Shown: positions 23,889 to 33,057 of the stretch, piece by piece
How the letters are laid out: each line of letters opens with the position of its first letter
How positions within the stretch are numbered: the first letter of the stretch is position 1
Source of the DNA: Microbacterium sp. cf046
Lineage (GTDB): Bacteria; Actinomycetota; Actinomycetes; Actinomycetales; Microbacteriaceae
Length of the DNA: 64,000 nucleotides
Assembly: GCF_900114345.1 (NCBI RefSeq)
Contig: NZ_FOZJ01000003.1
Coordinates: 248,001 to 312,000, forward strand
Reading direction: 5' to 3'
Program-made: the position numbers and the translations under genes
Notes under the pieces: model-generated
What the model was told of the DNA's origin: nothing
What the model saw: only the letters and a program-made list of their open reading frames with translations
Databases searched by the model: none

Positions 23889-25232
23889 GCGGCGCAGGGG
23901 CTCGGTGCTCTGGGGGATGGGGATCGGAGTCGTCGCAGCGACCTCTTCGCTGAACTCCTCGGGCACGGGCTCGACCACCCGGATCGGCAGGGTCTCGTCG
24001 ATCGTGAGGCGGAAGCGCCGTGATTCGTGCCGGCGCAGTCGGCCGGACACCAGGAGCCATGTCGCGCCGATCCCGAACGCGACCAGGGCGGCCGCGGCGC
24101 CGAGCAGGATCGCCATGCGGGGCCCGTAGGTCGCTGCGACCCATCCGACGATCGGCGCGCCGATCGGGGTGCCGCCCATCAGGATCGCCATGTAGAGGGC
24201 CAGAACGCGGCCGCGCAGCGCCGGATCGGTCGTCGTCTGCACGTATCCGTTGGCCGTCGTCAGCATCGTGACCACCGCGAAGCCCGTGAACATGAGCGTG
24301 ACGGCATATGCCCAGTAGCCGGGCATGACCGCGGACACGGCCGCGGCGACGGCGAACAGCAGCGTGCCCGCGATCACCACGCGGATGCGGGCGCGATCGC
24401 GACGCGCAGCCAGGAGTGCCCCGGCCAGCGAGCCGATCGCGAGGATCGAGCTCAGGAGTCCGAACCCGTCGGCCTCCTGACCGAACTCGAGGGCCATCGT
24501 CGATGCGAAGATCGGGAAGTTCATGCCGAACGCGCCCACCAGGAACACCATCGAGAACGTCACGATGAGGTCGGGGCGGCGGGCGACGTACCGGAAGCCG
24601 TCGGCCAGGCGAGAAGCGCCGTTCGTGCTCGCGCGGGGGATCAGCTCGTGCGGTCGGATCAGGATCAGCGCGATGATCATGCCGAAGAACGTCACCGCGT
24701 TCAGGAGGAACACCCACCCGGTGCCGACCGCGACGATGACCACGCCGGCGACAGCGGGTCCGATCATGCGTGCGCCGTTGAAGGATGCCGCGTTCAACGC
24801 GACCGCATTCGACGCGTTCTCGCGCGTCACCACATCGGAGACGAATGCCTGACGGGCGGGATTGTCGAAGGCCGTCACGACTCCGAGCGCGAGGGCGAAC
24901 CCGTACATCATCATGAGCGTCATCTGCCCGGTGAGGATCATCACACCGAGTGCGACGGCGAGCATGAACAGCACGCCCTGCGTCACCATCAGCAGCTTGC
25001 GCCGCTCGAAACGGTCGGCGACCCACCCGGTGACCCCCACCAGCAGCAGCGGCGGCGCGAACTGGAGCGCCATGGTGATCCCCATCGCGGCGGCGTCGTT
25101 GTCGGTCAGCTCGGTCAGCACGACCCAGTTCTGAGCGGTCGCCTGCATCCACGCGCCGATGTTCGACACGAGCGCGCCGATGAACCAGACCCGGTAGTTG
25201 AACACCGAGAACGAGCGGAACATCGCGCTCAC
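23880..25232 (-). CDS. MFS transporter, MFS_3/enterobactin-exporter-like
   Basis: 450 residues from GTG 25232, overlapping the MarR stop (GTGA); ATG 25223 is an alternative start. Twelve hydrophobic segments. FRSFSVFNYRVWFIGALVSNIGAWMQATAQNWVVLTEL is the usual opening of the TMEM175-independent MFS_3-type exporters, followed by GWVADRFERRKLLMVTQ. A cytoplasmic acidic tail follows residue 405. Coupling to a MarR regulator suggests export of a toxic small molecule or drug. Substrate unknown. Confidence 0.85.
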   Translation of the reverse strand: MSAMFRSFSVFNYRVWFIGALVSNIGAWMQATAQNWVVLTELTDNDAAAMGITMALQFAPPLLLVGVTGWVADRFERRKLLMVTQGVLFMLAVALGVMILTGQMTLMMMYGFALALGVVTAFDNPARQAFVSDVVTRENASNAVALNAASFNGARMIGPAVAGVVIVAVGTGWVFLLNAVTFFGMIIALILIRPHELIPRASTNGASRLADGFRYVARRPDLIVTFSMVFLVGAFGMNFPIFASTMALEFGQEADGFGLLSSILAIGSLAGALLAARRDRARIRVVIAGTLLFAVAAAVSAVMPGYWAYAVTLMFTGFAVVTMLTTANGYVQTTTDPALRGRVLALYMAILMGGTPIGAPIVGWVAATYGPRMAILLGAAAALVAFGIGATWLLVSGRLRRHESRRFRLTIDETLPIRVVEPVPEEFSEEVAATTPIPIPQSTEPLRRAG

Positions 25233-25672
25233 AGGGCGACCATCCGCTGCATGATCGCGGCGGCCTTCGCGAGGATCTCGCGCTCGTCCGGATCGATGTC
25301 GGCCAGCGCCTCCTCGACCCACGCATCGCGGCGGCGCGCAGTCTCATCCACGACCGCCCGCCCGGCATCGGTCAGATCGATGACGACCTTGCGGCCGTCG
25401 CTCTCGTCGGCGCTGCGGGTGATGTACCCGGCATCCTGGAGGCAGTTGACCGTGCGATTCATCGCGGGGGACGACACGCGCTCGCGGTCAGCCAGCTCGG
25501 ACAGCGTGTGGGATCCGTGGACGAACAAGCCGGCGAGGACGGCGAACTGCCCGTCGCTCATGGAGTCGACCGCGCGCTGCGTGCGCATGCGTCGAGCGAG
25601 CCGGAAGGTGGCGATTCGCAGATCGGACGCCTCACGAGAGAGGTCGTGCGTCGAGTCTGGGGAGTCAGCCAT
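25229..25672 (-). CDS. MarR-family transcriptional regulator
   Basis: 147 residues. Winged HTH: SDGQFAVLAGLFVHGSHTLSELADRERVSSPAMNRTVNCLQDAGYITR, with ADESDGRKVVIDLTDAG forming the wing. AAGGA lies 5 nt before the ATG at 25672. It is translationally coupled to the MFS exporter and preceded by a palindrome (25679-25704), so it is likely an autorepressor controlling the exporter in response to a ligand. Confidence 0.9.
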   Translation of the reverse strand: MADSPDSTHDLSREASDLRIATFRLARRMRTQRAVDSMSDGQFAVLAGLFVHGSHTLSELADRERVSSPAMNRTVNCLQDAGYITRSADESDGRKVVIDLTDAGRAVVDETARRRDAWVEEALADIDPDEREILAKAAAIMQRMVAL

Positions 25673-25678
25673 AGATCC

Positions 25679-25704
25679 TTAGCATAGTTCATTATCCATG
25701 TTAA
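25679..25704. promoter_or_regulatory. MarR operator candidate
   Basis: TTAGCATAG-N8-CCATGTTAA is a 26-bp imperfect palindrome (7 of 9 arm positions match). It sits 7 nt upstream of the marR-type start in an unusually AT-rich stretch that also holds GATAAT/TATGCT -10-like boxes. This fits autoregulation. Confidence 0.65.
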
Positions 25705-25783
25705 GTAAATTCGGACAGTCTGGAGTGACCTGCGGCTGCTCGTCCGAAGGCTCCGCCGTGCGTCTCGTGTCTAGACTCAGCGC

Positions 25784-26647
25784 ATGCCCCAGTTCACCGA
25801 TGCCCGAGGCGTGCCGATCATCTATGACGTCTATCCGGCGCACGGCACGCCACGGGCCGTGGTCCAGTTGGCCCACGGCTACGGCGAGCACTCCGGGCGC
25901 TACGGTCGACTCATCGAGGCGCTGAAGAGCGGCGGCTACATCGTGTACGCGGACGACCATCTCGGCCACGGACGCACAGGCATGCTGCAGCACGGGAAGG
26001 ACGCCTCACGACTGGGCACCCTCGGGCGAGGTGGCGTGCCCGCTGCGGTCGACGCGCTCTGGGATTTCACTGAGATCATCCGTGGTGAGCACCCGGACCT
26101 GCCGCTGGTTCTGCTCGCGCACTCGTGGGGTTCGTTCATGGCGCAGATGCTCGTGAACCGGCACCCCGATGCGTACGATCTGGTCATCCTGAGCGGCACC
26201 GTGTACAGGCAGCTCGGTTCCGGCAACCTGGGCGATCTCAACAAGCAATGGAACGCACCGGGCGCGACCGGGATGGAGTGGCTGGCGAGCGACGACCACG
26301 TGGTGCACGATTTCATCGACGACCCGCTGTGCACCACGGTTCCCATGGGCCAGACGATCGGGCTGTTCGGACAGCTGCAGATGCTCGGCAAGCCGAGGCG
26401 CAAGCTCCGGGAGGCCGCGGGTCACGACGTCCCGATCCTGCTCATGGTGGGCCGCGACGACCCTGTGGGCGGGCCGCGCAGCGTGCATCGACTCGCCGAC
26501 GCGTACCGCACCCGTTCCGGGCTCACCGACGTGACCACCTACGTGTACCCCGACGCGCGGCACGAGATCTTCAACGAGGTCGGGCAGGAGAAGGTGCGCG
26601 CCGATCTCCTCGCGTGGCTGGACGCGCGCCTGCCGGCACGCGATTGA
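25784..26647 (+). CDS. alpha/beta hydrolase, monoacylglycerol-lipase-like
   Basis: 287 residues. Hydrolase_4/lysophospholipase type: VQLAHGYGEHSGRY (oxyanion loop), DDHLGHGRTG, nucleophile Ser in LLAHSWGSFMAQ, acid Asp in MVGRDDPVGG and His in YPDARHEIFNEV. Cytoplasmic esterase/lipase for monoacylglycerols or similar. TAGACT ends 6 nt before the ATG at 25784, the leaderless pattern. Divergent from the MarR gene; convergent with the TIM-barrel gene, stops 15 nt apart. Confidence 0.87.
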   Translation: MPQFTDARGVPIIYDVYPAHGTPRAVVQLAHGYGEHSGRYGRLIEALKSGGYIVYADDHLGHGRTGMLQHGKDASRLGTLGRGGVPAAVDALWDFTEIIRGEHPDLPLVLLAHSWGSFMAQMLVNRHPDAYDLVILSGTVYRQLGSGNLGDLNKQWNAPGATGMEWLASDDHVVHDFIDDPLCTTVPMGQTIGLFGQLQMLGKPRRKLREAAGHDVPILLMVGRDDPVGGPRSVHRLADAYRTRSGLTDVTTYVYPDARHEIFNEVGQEKVRADLLAWLDARLPARD

Positions 26648-26662
26648 ACTGCCGCGACCTGC

Positions 26663-27664
26663 TCAGCGCGAGCTGAACGCCGCGTCGAACGCCGCCTCAG
26701 GCGCAGCGAACGCGTTGCGCCTGACGAATTCGAGCGCCTCGGGCGCGCCCAGGAGCCGGTCCATTCCGGCGTCCTCCCACTCGACCGAGATCGGGCCGTC
26801 GTAGCCGATGCTGTTGAGCGCGCGGAACGCCGCCTCCCACGGCACGTCGCCGCGGCCCGTCGACACGAAGTCCCAGCCGCGGCGCAGGTCGGCCCACGCG
26901 AGGTGCGAGCCGAGCCGGCCGTTGCGGCCGTTGCCGAGGTTGAGCTTCACGTCCTTGCAGTCGACGTGGTAGATCAGGTCCTTGAACTCGAGGATGAAAT
27001 CCACCGGGTTCAGCTCCTGCCAGATGAAGTGCGACGGGTCCCAGTTCAGTCCGAACGTCTTGCGGTGTCCGATCGCCTCCAGCGTGCGGACCGTCGTCCA
27101 GTAGTCGTACGCGATCTCGCTCGGGTGCACCTCGTGCGCGAACCGGACGCCGACCTCGTCGAACACGTCGAGGATCGGGTTCCACCGGTCGGCGAAGTCC
27201 TTGTAGCCGGCATCCACCATCTCCTGCGAGACGGGCGGGAACATCGCGATGTACTTCCAGATGCTCGAGCCGGTGAACCCGATGACCGTCTCGACTCCGA
27301 GCTTGGCTGCGAGCCGGGCGGTGTCCTTCATCTGATCAGCAGCGCGCTGACGGACGCCTTCCGGGTCGCCGTCGCCCCACACCTTGTCGGAGAGGATGTC
27401 GCGGTGCCGCTGATCGATCGGGTCGTCGCAGACGGCCTGGCCGGTGAGGTGATTCGAGATCGCCCACACCTTCAGGTCGTACTTGGCCAGCAGATCGAGC
27501 TTGCCCTGGACGTAGTCCTCCTCGTTCCAGCGGTACGGATCGAGATGATCGCCCCAGCATGCGATCTCGAGGCCGTCGTAGCCCCACTCCGAAGCGAGGC
27601 GCGCGACCTCCTCGAGGGGGAGGTCGGCCCACTGGCCGGTGAAGAGGGTGATGGGTCGCGCCAT
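26663..27664 (-). CDS. sugar isomerase/epimerase-like TIM barrel protein
   Basis: 333 residues. Xylose-isomerase-like fold: [46 protein letters not shown] (Glu ligand), [10 protein letters not shown] (Asp), [10 protein letters not shown] (His) and [12 protein letters not shown] (Glu). Divalent-metal isomerases, epimerases or 3-keto-sugar lyases/hydrolases share these ligands. GGAAGGG lies 9 nt upstream. It follows the Gfo/Idh gene and SBP gene on the same strand, so it probably acts on the 3-keto or keto product of that dehydrogenase. Confidence 0.8.
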   Translation of the reverse strand: MARPITLFTGQWADLPLEEVARLASEWGYDGLEIACWGDHLDPYRWNEEDYVQGKLDLLAKYDLKVWAISNHLTGQAVCDDPIDQRHRDILSDKVWGDGDPEGVRQRAADQMKDTARLAAKLGVETVIGFTGSSIWKYIAMFPPVSQEMVDAGYKDFADRWNPILDVFDEVGVRFAHEVHPSEIAYDYWTTVRTLEAIGHRKTFGLNWDPSHFIWQELNPVDFILEFKDLIYHVDCKDVKLNLGNGRNGRLGSHLAWADLRRGWDFVSTGRGDVPWEAAFRALNSIGYDGPISVEWEDAGMDRLLGAPEALEFVRRNAFAAPEAAFDAAFSSR

Positions 27665-27749
27665 TGCTGTGTTCCCTTCCGAGTTCTCCGCCGCTCACGC
27701 GGAGGCTGTCTTCTCAATCTTGCAGGCCGCGCCGCGGCGGCGCACCGGG

Positions 27750-28937
27750 TCAGGCCGAGGTGGAGATCCAGCGGCTGCCTTCGGCGGAGCTGCGCTCGAC
27801 GGCATCCAGCACGCGCTGCACGTGCAGGCCGTCCGCGAACGACGGACGCGGCTGCCTGCCCTCGACGATGGCGTTCACGAAGTCGACCACCTGGTGGGAG
27901 AACCCGTGCTCGTAGCCGAGCATGTGACCTGCGGGCCACCAGGGCGCCAGATAGGGGTGATCGTGCTCGGTCACCAGGATCTTTCGGAATCCCTGCTCCG
28001 TCGGCGGCAGCGTCGCGTCGTAGAAGTCGAGTTCGTTCATCCGCTCGAGATCGAACGAGATGGCGCCGAGCGAGCCCGACACCTCGATCGTGAGCGCATT
28101 CTTGCGACCGGTCGCGAACCGCGTGGCCTCGAAGATGCCAAGCGGCGCGTAGCCGCCGCCTCCGGGGTTCGAGTACCGGCCCGAGAAGAGCGCGATGTCG
28201 TCCACCGTGACCTGGCCCCGCTCGGTGGAGGCCGTCCCCGACAGTCCGACGCCCTCGGCGAGCAGCGGGCGCTCGGCCACGATCGTGTCGATCACGCCCG
28301 ACACGCTCTCCAGGTGCAGGCCGGTGATGTATTCGGACAGGTCGACCGCGTGTGCGCCGATGTCGCCCAGGGCGCCGGAGCCGGCGCGATCCTTCTGCAT
28401 CCGCCAGGTGAGCGGCGCCTCGGCGTCCATCAGCCAGTCCTGCCGGTACGACGCGCGCACCTGTCGGATCTCGCCGACTCGGCCGGCGGCGATGAGGTCG
28501 CGCGCGAACGTGGCGGCGGGAACGCGCCGGTAGGTGAAGCCCACCATCGCGTGCACGCCGCGCTCAGCGGCGCGCGCGGCGGCATCCGTCATCGCCTCCG
28601 CTTCGGCGACCGTGTTGGCCAGGGGCTTCTCGCACAGCACGTGCTTGCCTGCCTCGAGGGCGGCGATGGCGATCTCGGCGTGCGTGTCGCCGGGGGTCAC
28701 GATGTCGACGACGTCGATGTCGTCGCGGGTGATCACCTCGCGCCAGTCGGTGGCCGCCTCAGCCCATCCCCACTTCTCAGCGGCTGCGGAGACCGCGGCG
28801 GGGTTGCGACCGACCACGACGGACATCGAAGGCTCGGCGGGCAGATCGAAGAAGCGGGGGGCGACGCGCCACCCCTGCGAGTGTGCGGCGCCCATGAAGC
28901 CGTAGCCGATCATGGCGACGCGAAGGTTCTCGGTCAC
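27750..28937 (-). CDS. Gfo/Idh/MocA-family oxidoreductase 1
   Basis: 395 residues from GTG 28937. The N-terminal Rossmann motif is VAMIGYGFMGAAHSQGW and the catalytic EKPLAN block is at ~100. The C-terminal alpha/beta domain has DIGAHAVDLSEYITG, with the usual Asp and His. Length and the SWRM/TWRMQKDRAGSGALGDI-type segment resemble levoglucosan dehydrogenase-like members that make 3-keto sugars. With the TIM-barrel partner and ribose-type importer this would be a pathway for a cyclic sugar, inositol or anhydrosugar. The substrate is not proven. Confidence 0.83.
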   Translation of the reverse strand: MTENLRVAMIGYGFMGAAHSQGWRVAPRFFDLPAEPSMSVVVGRNPAAVSAAAEKWGWAEAATDWREVITRDDIDVVDIVTPGDTHAEIAIAALEAGKHVLCEKPLANTVAEAEAMTDAAARAAERGVHAMVGFTYRRVPAATFARDLIAAGRVGEIRQVRASYRQDWLMDAEAPLTWRMQKDRAGSGALGDIGAHAVDLSEYITGLHLESVSGVIDTIVAERPLLAEGVGLSGTASTERGQVTVDDIALFSGRYSNPGGGGYAPLGIFEATRFATGRKNALTIEVSGSLGAISFDLERMNELDFYDATLPPTEQGFRKILVTEHDHPYLAPWWPAGHMLGYEHGFSHQVVDFVNAIVEGRQPRPSFADGLHVQRVLDAVERSSAEGSRWISTSA

Positions 28938-28980
28938 TGGTACTCCGTCGGTGGGTCGAAGGGACTGGATTGGAACGTGA

Positions 28981-29011
28981 AGGGGGCGCCCGCGTGCGGC
29001 GGACGCCCCCT
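28981..29011 (-). terminator. hairpin terminator after the substrate-binding protein gene
   Basis: AGGGGGCG (28981-28988) pairs with CGCCCCCT (29004-29011) around a GC-rich 15-nt loop, starting 25 nt after the stop at 29036. It could reduce read-through into the Gfo/Idh gene, giving more binding protein than enzyme, a usual ratio control. Confidence 0.65.
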
Positions 29012-29035
29012 CACCGTGTTCTCACTCCGAGCGGG

Positions 29036-30088
29036 TCAGGATGCGAAGGCCAGTCCGATGTACTGGTCGACGTTGTCCTTCGTGACGACCGGCGCGTCGA
29101 GCACGATCCGGTTCGGCACGCCCGGCGTGATCAGGTCGCTCATCGTCTTGCCCTGGGCGATCAGTCGCGCGAGCGCGATGCCGTCGGCCGCCTGCGTCGA
29201 CGGGTAGATGATCGTCGCCTTCAGCACCGTGTCATCGGCTGCGATGGCATCCATCGCGTTCTTCGAGCCGGCGCCGCCGACCATGAGCATCTCGTCGCGG
29301 CCCGCGGCCTCGATGGCGGCGAGGACGCCGACGCCCTGGTCGTCATCGTGGTTCCACAGCGCGTCGATCTGCGGGTTGGCGGACAGCAGCTGGGATGCCG
29401 CGGCCTCGCCGCCCTGGACGGTGAAGTCCGCGGCCACACGTGCCGAGACCTCGAGTCCGCAGTCGCTGAGCGCGTCGGCGAAGCCGGCCGAACGGTCCTG
29501 CGTGAGCGGGAGCGAGTCGATGCCGGGGATCTCCGCGATGATCGCGTCGGGGTTGTCCCCGACCTGCTCGCAGATGTACGTGCCGGCGCTGACGCCCATG
29601 CCGTAGTTGTCGCCGAGCACCGTGGTGCGGGCGGCGAACGGGCTGGAGAACTCGCGGTCGACGTTGATGACCGGGATGCCAGCCTCCATCGCCTTGATCG
29701 CGACCTCGGTCAGGGCGGCGCCGTCGCTGGGGAGCAGGACGATCGCATCGACACCGTCGTTGATGAAGGTCTCGACCGCCGCGATCTGGGCGTTGACGTC
29801 GTTCGTGCCCTCCGCGAGCTGCAGCTCGACATCGGGGAAGCTCTCGGCCGCGGCGACCGCGCCCGAGTTGATGGCGCCGAGCCAGCCGTGGTCGGCGGCG
29901 GGACCCGAGAAGCCGATGACGACGGTGTCGCCGCTGGCCTCGTTCTCCTCAGAGCTCGTGCCCTGGTCGACCACGTCCTCCTCCCCTTCGGGAGATCCGG
30001 CGGTGCAGCCCGCGAGCAGTGCGATCGCCGTCATCGCGGCGACGCCGGCGCCGATCGTCCGGATGCGCGCGCTTCGTGTTGTACGCAT
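29036..30088 (-). CDS. ribose-type ABC transporter substrate-binding lipoprotein
   Basis: 350 residues from ATG 30088 (AAGGAGG 5 nt upstream). Signal peptide with lipobox LLAGC at ~28. An acidic linker follows, then a Peripla_BP_4 domain: IGFSGPAADHGWLGAINSGA, FINDGVDAIVLLPSDGAALT, GIPVINVDREFSS and ALWNHDDDQGVGVLAAIE. Extracellular receptor for a monosaccharide or cyclitol. Unusually it is divergent from its ATPase and permease genes and heads the minus-strand unit with the dehydrogenase and isomerase. Confidence 0.9.
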   Translation of the reverse strand: MRTTRSARIRTIGAGVAAMTAIALLAGCTAGSPEGEEDVVDQGTSSEENEASGDTVVIGFSGPAADHGWLGAINSGAVAAAESFPDVELQLAEGTNDVNAQIAAVETFINDGVDAIVLLPSDGAALTEVAIKAMEAGIPVINVDREFSSPFAARTTVLGDNYGMGVSAGTYICEQVGDNPDAIIAEIPGIDSLPLTQDRSAGFADALSDCGLEVSARVAADFTVQGGEAAASQLLSANPQIDALWNHDDDQGVGVLAAIEAAGRDEMLMVGGAGSKNAMDAIAADDTVLKATIIYPSTQAADGIALARLIAQGKTMSDLITPGVPNRIVLDAPVVTKDNVDQYIGLAFAS

Positions 30089-30242
30089 GTATTCCTCCTT
30101 GAATGTGAATGCAGGGTCGGGTGCTGTGGGGGCCACGAAACGCGTTCGCGCGACGGTCCCCAGGGCTGACCGAGATCAACGTAGCAGAACACATCATCGG
30201 CGCGACACCTTTTGATTGGACACGAGCAGAAGCCGTTATGGT

Positions 30243-30255
30243 CCGAAAATTTCGG
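30243..30255. promoter_or_regulatory. palindromic operator candidate in the divergent importer promoter
   Basis: CCGAAA-A-TTTCGG is a perfect 13-bp palindrome in the 258-nt gap between the binding-protein and ATPase genes (30089-30346). It is a candidate site for the ROK repressor encoded at 33058. TATGGT at 30335-30340 is the likely -10 of the ATPase gene. Confidence 0.6.
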
Positions 30256-30346
30256 TCTGCAGGGCTGATCGGGCGGACTCGCGCCGAGCGCGCGATCGCG
30301 TAGGAATCCCTCGATCGCGGCTGGCGCGTCATGTTATGGTCGCCAT

Positions 30347-31867
30347 GTGATCAAAGGTGACCAGGATTCGGCGTTACTCGAGGTACGCGGCATCACGAAG
30401 AGCTTCGCCGGCGTCCATGCGCTGCGGGGAGTCGATCTCGACGTCCGTGCAGGAGAAGTGCACTGCGTGCTCGGACAGAACGGCGCCGGCAAGTCGACGC
30501 TCATCAAGACGCTCGCCGGCGTCCATCGTCCGGACGAGGGCACGATCGCGTGGCTCGGCGATGTCGTGGAGATCCCGACACCCGAAGCGGCCCTGGAGCT
30601 CGGCATCGCGACGATGTACCAGGAGCTGGACGTCGTCGACGGACTGACGATCGCCGAGAACATCTTCCTGGGCCACGAGCTCTCCCGGGGAGGCTTCACC
30701 AAGCGTTCGGAGGCCGCCCGGCAGACCAGAGAGCTGCTGCGCAGGCTCGGCCACGACAACCTGTCGCCGCATACCGAGGTCGGGCAGCTCAGCGCCGCGA
30801 ACAAGCAGATCGTGAGCATGGCGCGGGCCCTCTCGCACGACATCAAGCTCATCATCATGGATGAGCCCTCCGCGGTCCTGGACACCGAAGAGGTGAAGAA
30901 CCTCTTCCACGTCGTGAAGGAGCTGACCTCCGAAGGCATCGCCGTGGTCTACATCACCCACCGACTCGAGGAGATCCGCCAGATCGGCGACAGGATCACG
31001 GTCCTCAAGGACGGACGGTCGATGGCGTCGGGGATCCCGGTCGCCGAGACGCCGACGGCTGAGCTGATCCGCCTCATGACGGGGCGCGAAGTCGCGAACG
31101 TCTTCCCCCCGGCCGTTCCCGTGCCCGATGAGTCGCCCGTGGTGCTCGACGTCGACGGACTCGGGCTGGCCGGAGTGTTCTCCGACGTCTCGTTCACAGT
31201 GCGTGCGGGTGAGATCGTCGGGCTCGCCGGGCTGGTCGGGTCGGGACGCTCCGAGATCATCGAGACCATCTACGGCGCCCGCAAGGCGACTGCCGGCACG
31301 GTTCGCGTCAGTGCCAAGAAGCTCCGCCGTGGATCTGTCGTCGCGGCGGTCGATGCGGGCGTCGGACTGTCACCGGAGGAGCGCAAGAGTCAGGGACTCG
31401 TCCTGGATGAGCCCATCTTCGTGAACGTGACCCTCTCCTCGGTCTCCCGGTTCGCCAAGGCCGGTTTCCTCGACGAGCGCGCGGAACGCAAGGTCGCGAG
31501 CGAGCAGATCGAGGCGCTCGAGCTGCGGCCGGCGAACCCCGATCGACCGGCGCGCACACTGTCGGGCGGAAACCAGCAGAAGATCCTGCTCGCGCGGTGG
31601 CTCGTGCACGGTACCCGCGTGCTGCTCCTGGACGAGCCGACCCGCGGCGTCGACGTCGGCGCCCGAGCCGAGATCTACGCCCTCATCCGGCGGCTCGCCG
31701 CAGCGGGGAACGCCCTGGTCATCGTCTCGAGCGAGATCGAGGAGGTGCTCGGCCTCGCCGACACCGTGCTGATCGTCTCCGACGGGCGCGTCATCCAAAC
31801 CCTTCCCGCATCGCAGATCGACGAGCACGGCGTGCTCGACCTCGTCATGAAAGGAACAGCCGCGTGA
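30347..31867 (+). CDS. ribose-type ABC transporter ATPase (two ABC domains)
   Basis: 506 residues from GTG 30347, which lies 6 nt after TATGGT, so probably leaderless. Tandem ABC modules as in RbsA/MglA: Walker A GQNGAGKSTLIK, signature-like VGQLSAANKQIVSMARAL and Walker B LIIMDEPSAVLD in the first; LAGLVGSGRSEIIE, TLSGGNQQKILLARWL and VLLLDEPTRGVD in the second. The degenerate Walker A of the second module is usual for this family. It couples ATP hydrolysis to sugar import together with the permease, whose GTG overlaps its stop. Confidence 0.93.
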   Translation: MIKGDQDSALLEVRGITKSFAGVHALRGVDLDVRAGEVHCVLGQNGAGKSTLIKTLAGVHRPDEGTIAWLGDVVEIPTPEAALELGIATMYQELDVVDGLTIAENIFLGHELSRGGFTKRSEAARQTRELLRRLGHDNLSPHTEVGQLSAANKQIVSMARALSHDIKLIIMDEPSAVLDTEEVKNLFHVVKELTSEGIAVVYITHRLEEIRQIGDRITVLKDGRSMASGIPVAETPTAELIRLMTGREVANVFPPAVPVPDESPVVLDVDGLGLAGVFSDVSFTVRAGEIVGLAGLVGSGRSEIIETIYGARKATAGTVRVSAKKLRRGSVVAAVDAGVGLSPEERKSQGLVLDEPIFVNVTLSSVSRFAKAGFLDERAERKVASEQIEALELRPANPDRPARTLSGGNQQKILLARWLVHGTRVLLLDEPTRGVDVGARAEIYALIRRLAAAGNALVIVSSEIEEVLGLADTVLIVSDGRVIQTLPASQIDEHGVLDLVMKGTAA

Positions 31868-32931
31868 GCGAGCCAGTAACCACCGGGGACCTGGTCGGTC
31901 CGCCCCCCTCAGCGGACGCCCCGAACGGGGCTCCATCCGGGCGCGGCAAGGACAAGACCGGCCTGCAGAAGATCATGTCCGGCTCGGTCGGGCGCAATCT
32001 CGGACTCGTCCTCGCGCTGCTGCTGCTCGTGATCGTCGGCGCGGTCACGGCGGGCGACAGCTTCACCACCTTCAGCAACGCCCTCGTCATCCTGCGCCAG
32101 GCGTCGATCATCGGCGTGATCAGCATCGGCATGACCCTCGTCATCATCGCGGGCGGCATCGACCTCTCCGTCGGATCCGTGATGGGGCTCGCCTCCATCG
32201 TGGCGACCCTGGCGGCGATCCAGGACCTGGCCGATCAGACCCACTGGATCGTGATGGTCGTGATCGCCCTCGCCGTCGGCCTCGGCGCCGGGCTGATCAA
32301 CGGCGTCGTGATCGCCTACGGCAACGTCGTCGCGTTCATGGCCACGCTCGCGATGCTCGTCGCGGCGCGCGGCCTCGCCGAGATCCTCGCCGAGCGTCGG
32401 ACCCTGATCGTCGAGGATCGCGGCTTCATCAGCTTCATGAACTCCGACTTCATCGGCGTCGACATCCTGATCTGGATCTTCGCGATCGTCGCAGCGCTGG
32501 GGTGGGTTCTGCTGAACCGCACGACCTTCGGGCGGCGCACGGTCGCGATCGGCGGCAACCGCGAGGCCGCCCGCCTCGCGGGCATCAACGTGAAGCGCCA
32601 CACGATGTGGCTGTACGCGATCTCGGGCCTGAGCGCGGGCATCGCCGCGGTCATGATCCTCGGCCGCACAACGGCTGGAAGCTCGACCCACGGTCAGCTC
32701 TACGAACTCGACGCGATCGCAGCGGTCGTCGTCGGCGGCACGCTCCTCGTCGGCGGCCGCGGCACGATCACGGGCACCGTCTTCGGCGTCCTGATCTTCG
32801 CGACCCTGACGAACGTCTTCGTTCAGAACAACCTGTCCTCGTCGGTGCAGGCCGTCGCAAAGGGCGTGATCATCGTGATCGCGGTACTGCTGCAGCAGCG
32901 GTTCGCGAAGCCCGGCGGTCGAGAATCGTAG
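31864..32931 (+). CDS. ribose-type ABC transporter permease
   Basis: 355 residues from GTG 31864 (GTGA overlap). A ~50-residue cytoplasmic extension is followed by about 10 transmembrane segments of the BPD_transp_2 family: VISIGMTLVIIAGGIDLSVGSVMGL, NGVVIAYGNVVAFMATLAM, TTFGRRTVAIGGNREAARLAGI (EAA-like loop) and AAVVVGGTLLVGGRGTITGT. Forms the channel of the importer with the ATPase and the divergent lipoprotein. Confidence 0.93.
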   Translation: MSEPVTTGDLVGPPPSADAPNGAPSGRGKDKTGLQKIMSGSVGRNLGLVLALLLLVIVGAVTAGDSFTTFSNALVILRQASIIGVISIGMTLVIIAGGIDLSVGSVMGLASIVATLAAIQDLADQTHWIVMVVIALAVGLGAGLINGVVIAYGNVVAFMATLAMLVAARGLAEILAERRTLIVEDRGFISFMNSDFIGVDILIWIFAIVAALGWVLLNRTTFGRRTVAIGGNREAARLAGINVKRHTMWLYAISGLSAGIAAVMILGRTTAGSSTHGQLYELDAIAAVVVGGTLLVGGRGTITGTVFGVLIFATLTNVFVQNNLSSSVQAVAKGVIIVIAVLLQQRFAKPGGRES

Positions 32932-33019
32932 CCGCCACCGGGACTTCTGCCGAGTGTGTAGCCTGACGACCAGACAGGCGGCGCAAAGCAGGCATGACGA
33001 CGTACAGAACTAGCCGGAC

Positions 33020-33038
33020 TTCGGCCGATTCGGCCGAA
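33020..33038. promoter_or_regulatory. 19-bp perfect palindrome upstream of the ROK gene
   Basis: TTCGGCCGA-T-TCGGCCGAA is symmetric apart from the central base. It is 20-38 nt before the ROK start and likely an autoregulatory operator. It differs from the 30243 palindrome except for the TTCGG/CCGAA ends. Confidence 0.6.
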
Positions 33039-33057
33039 TGAGCGAGTGGATCGTGCA

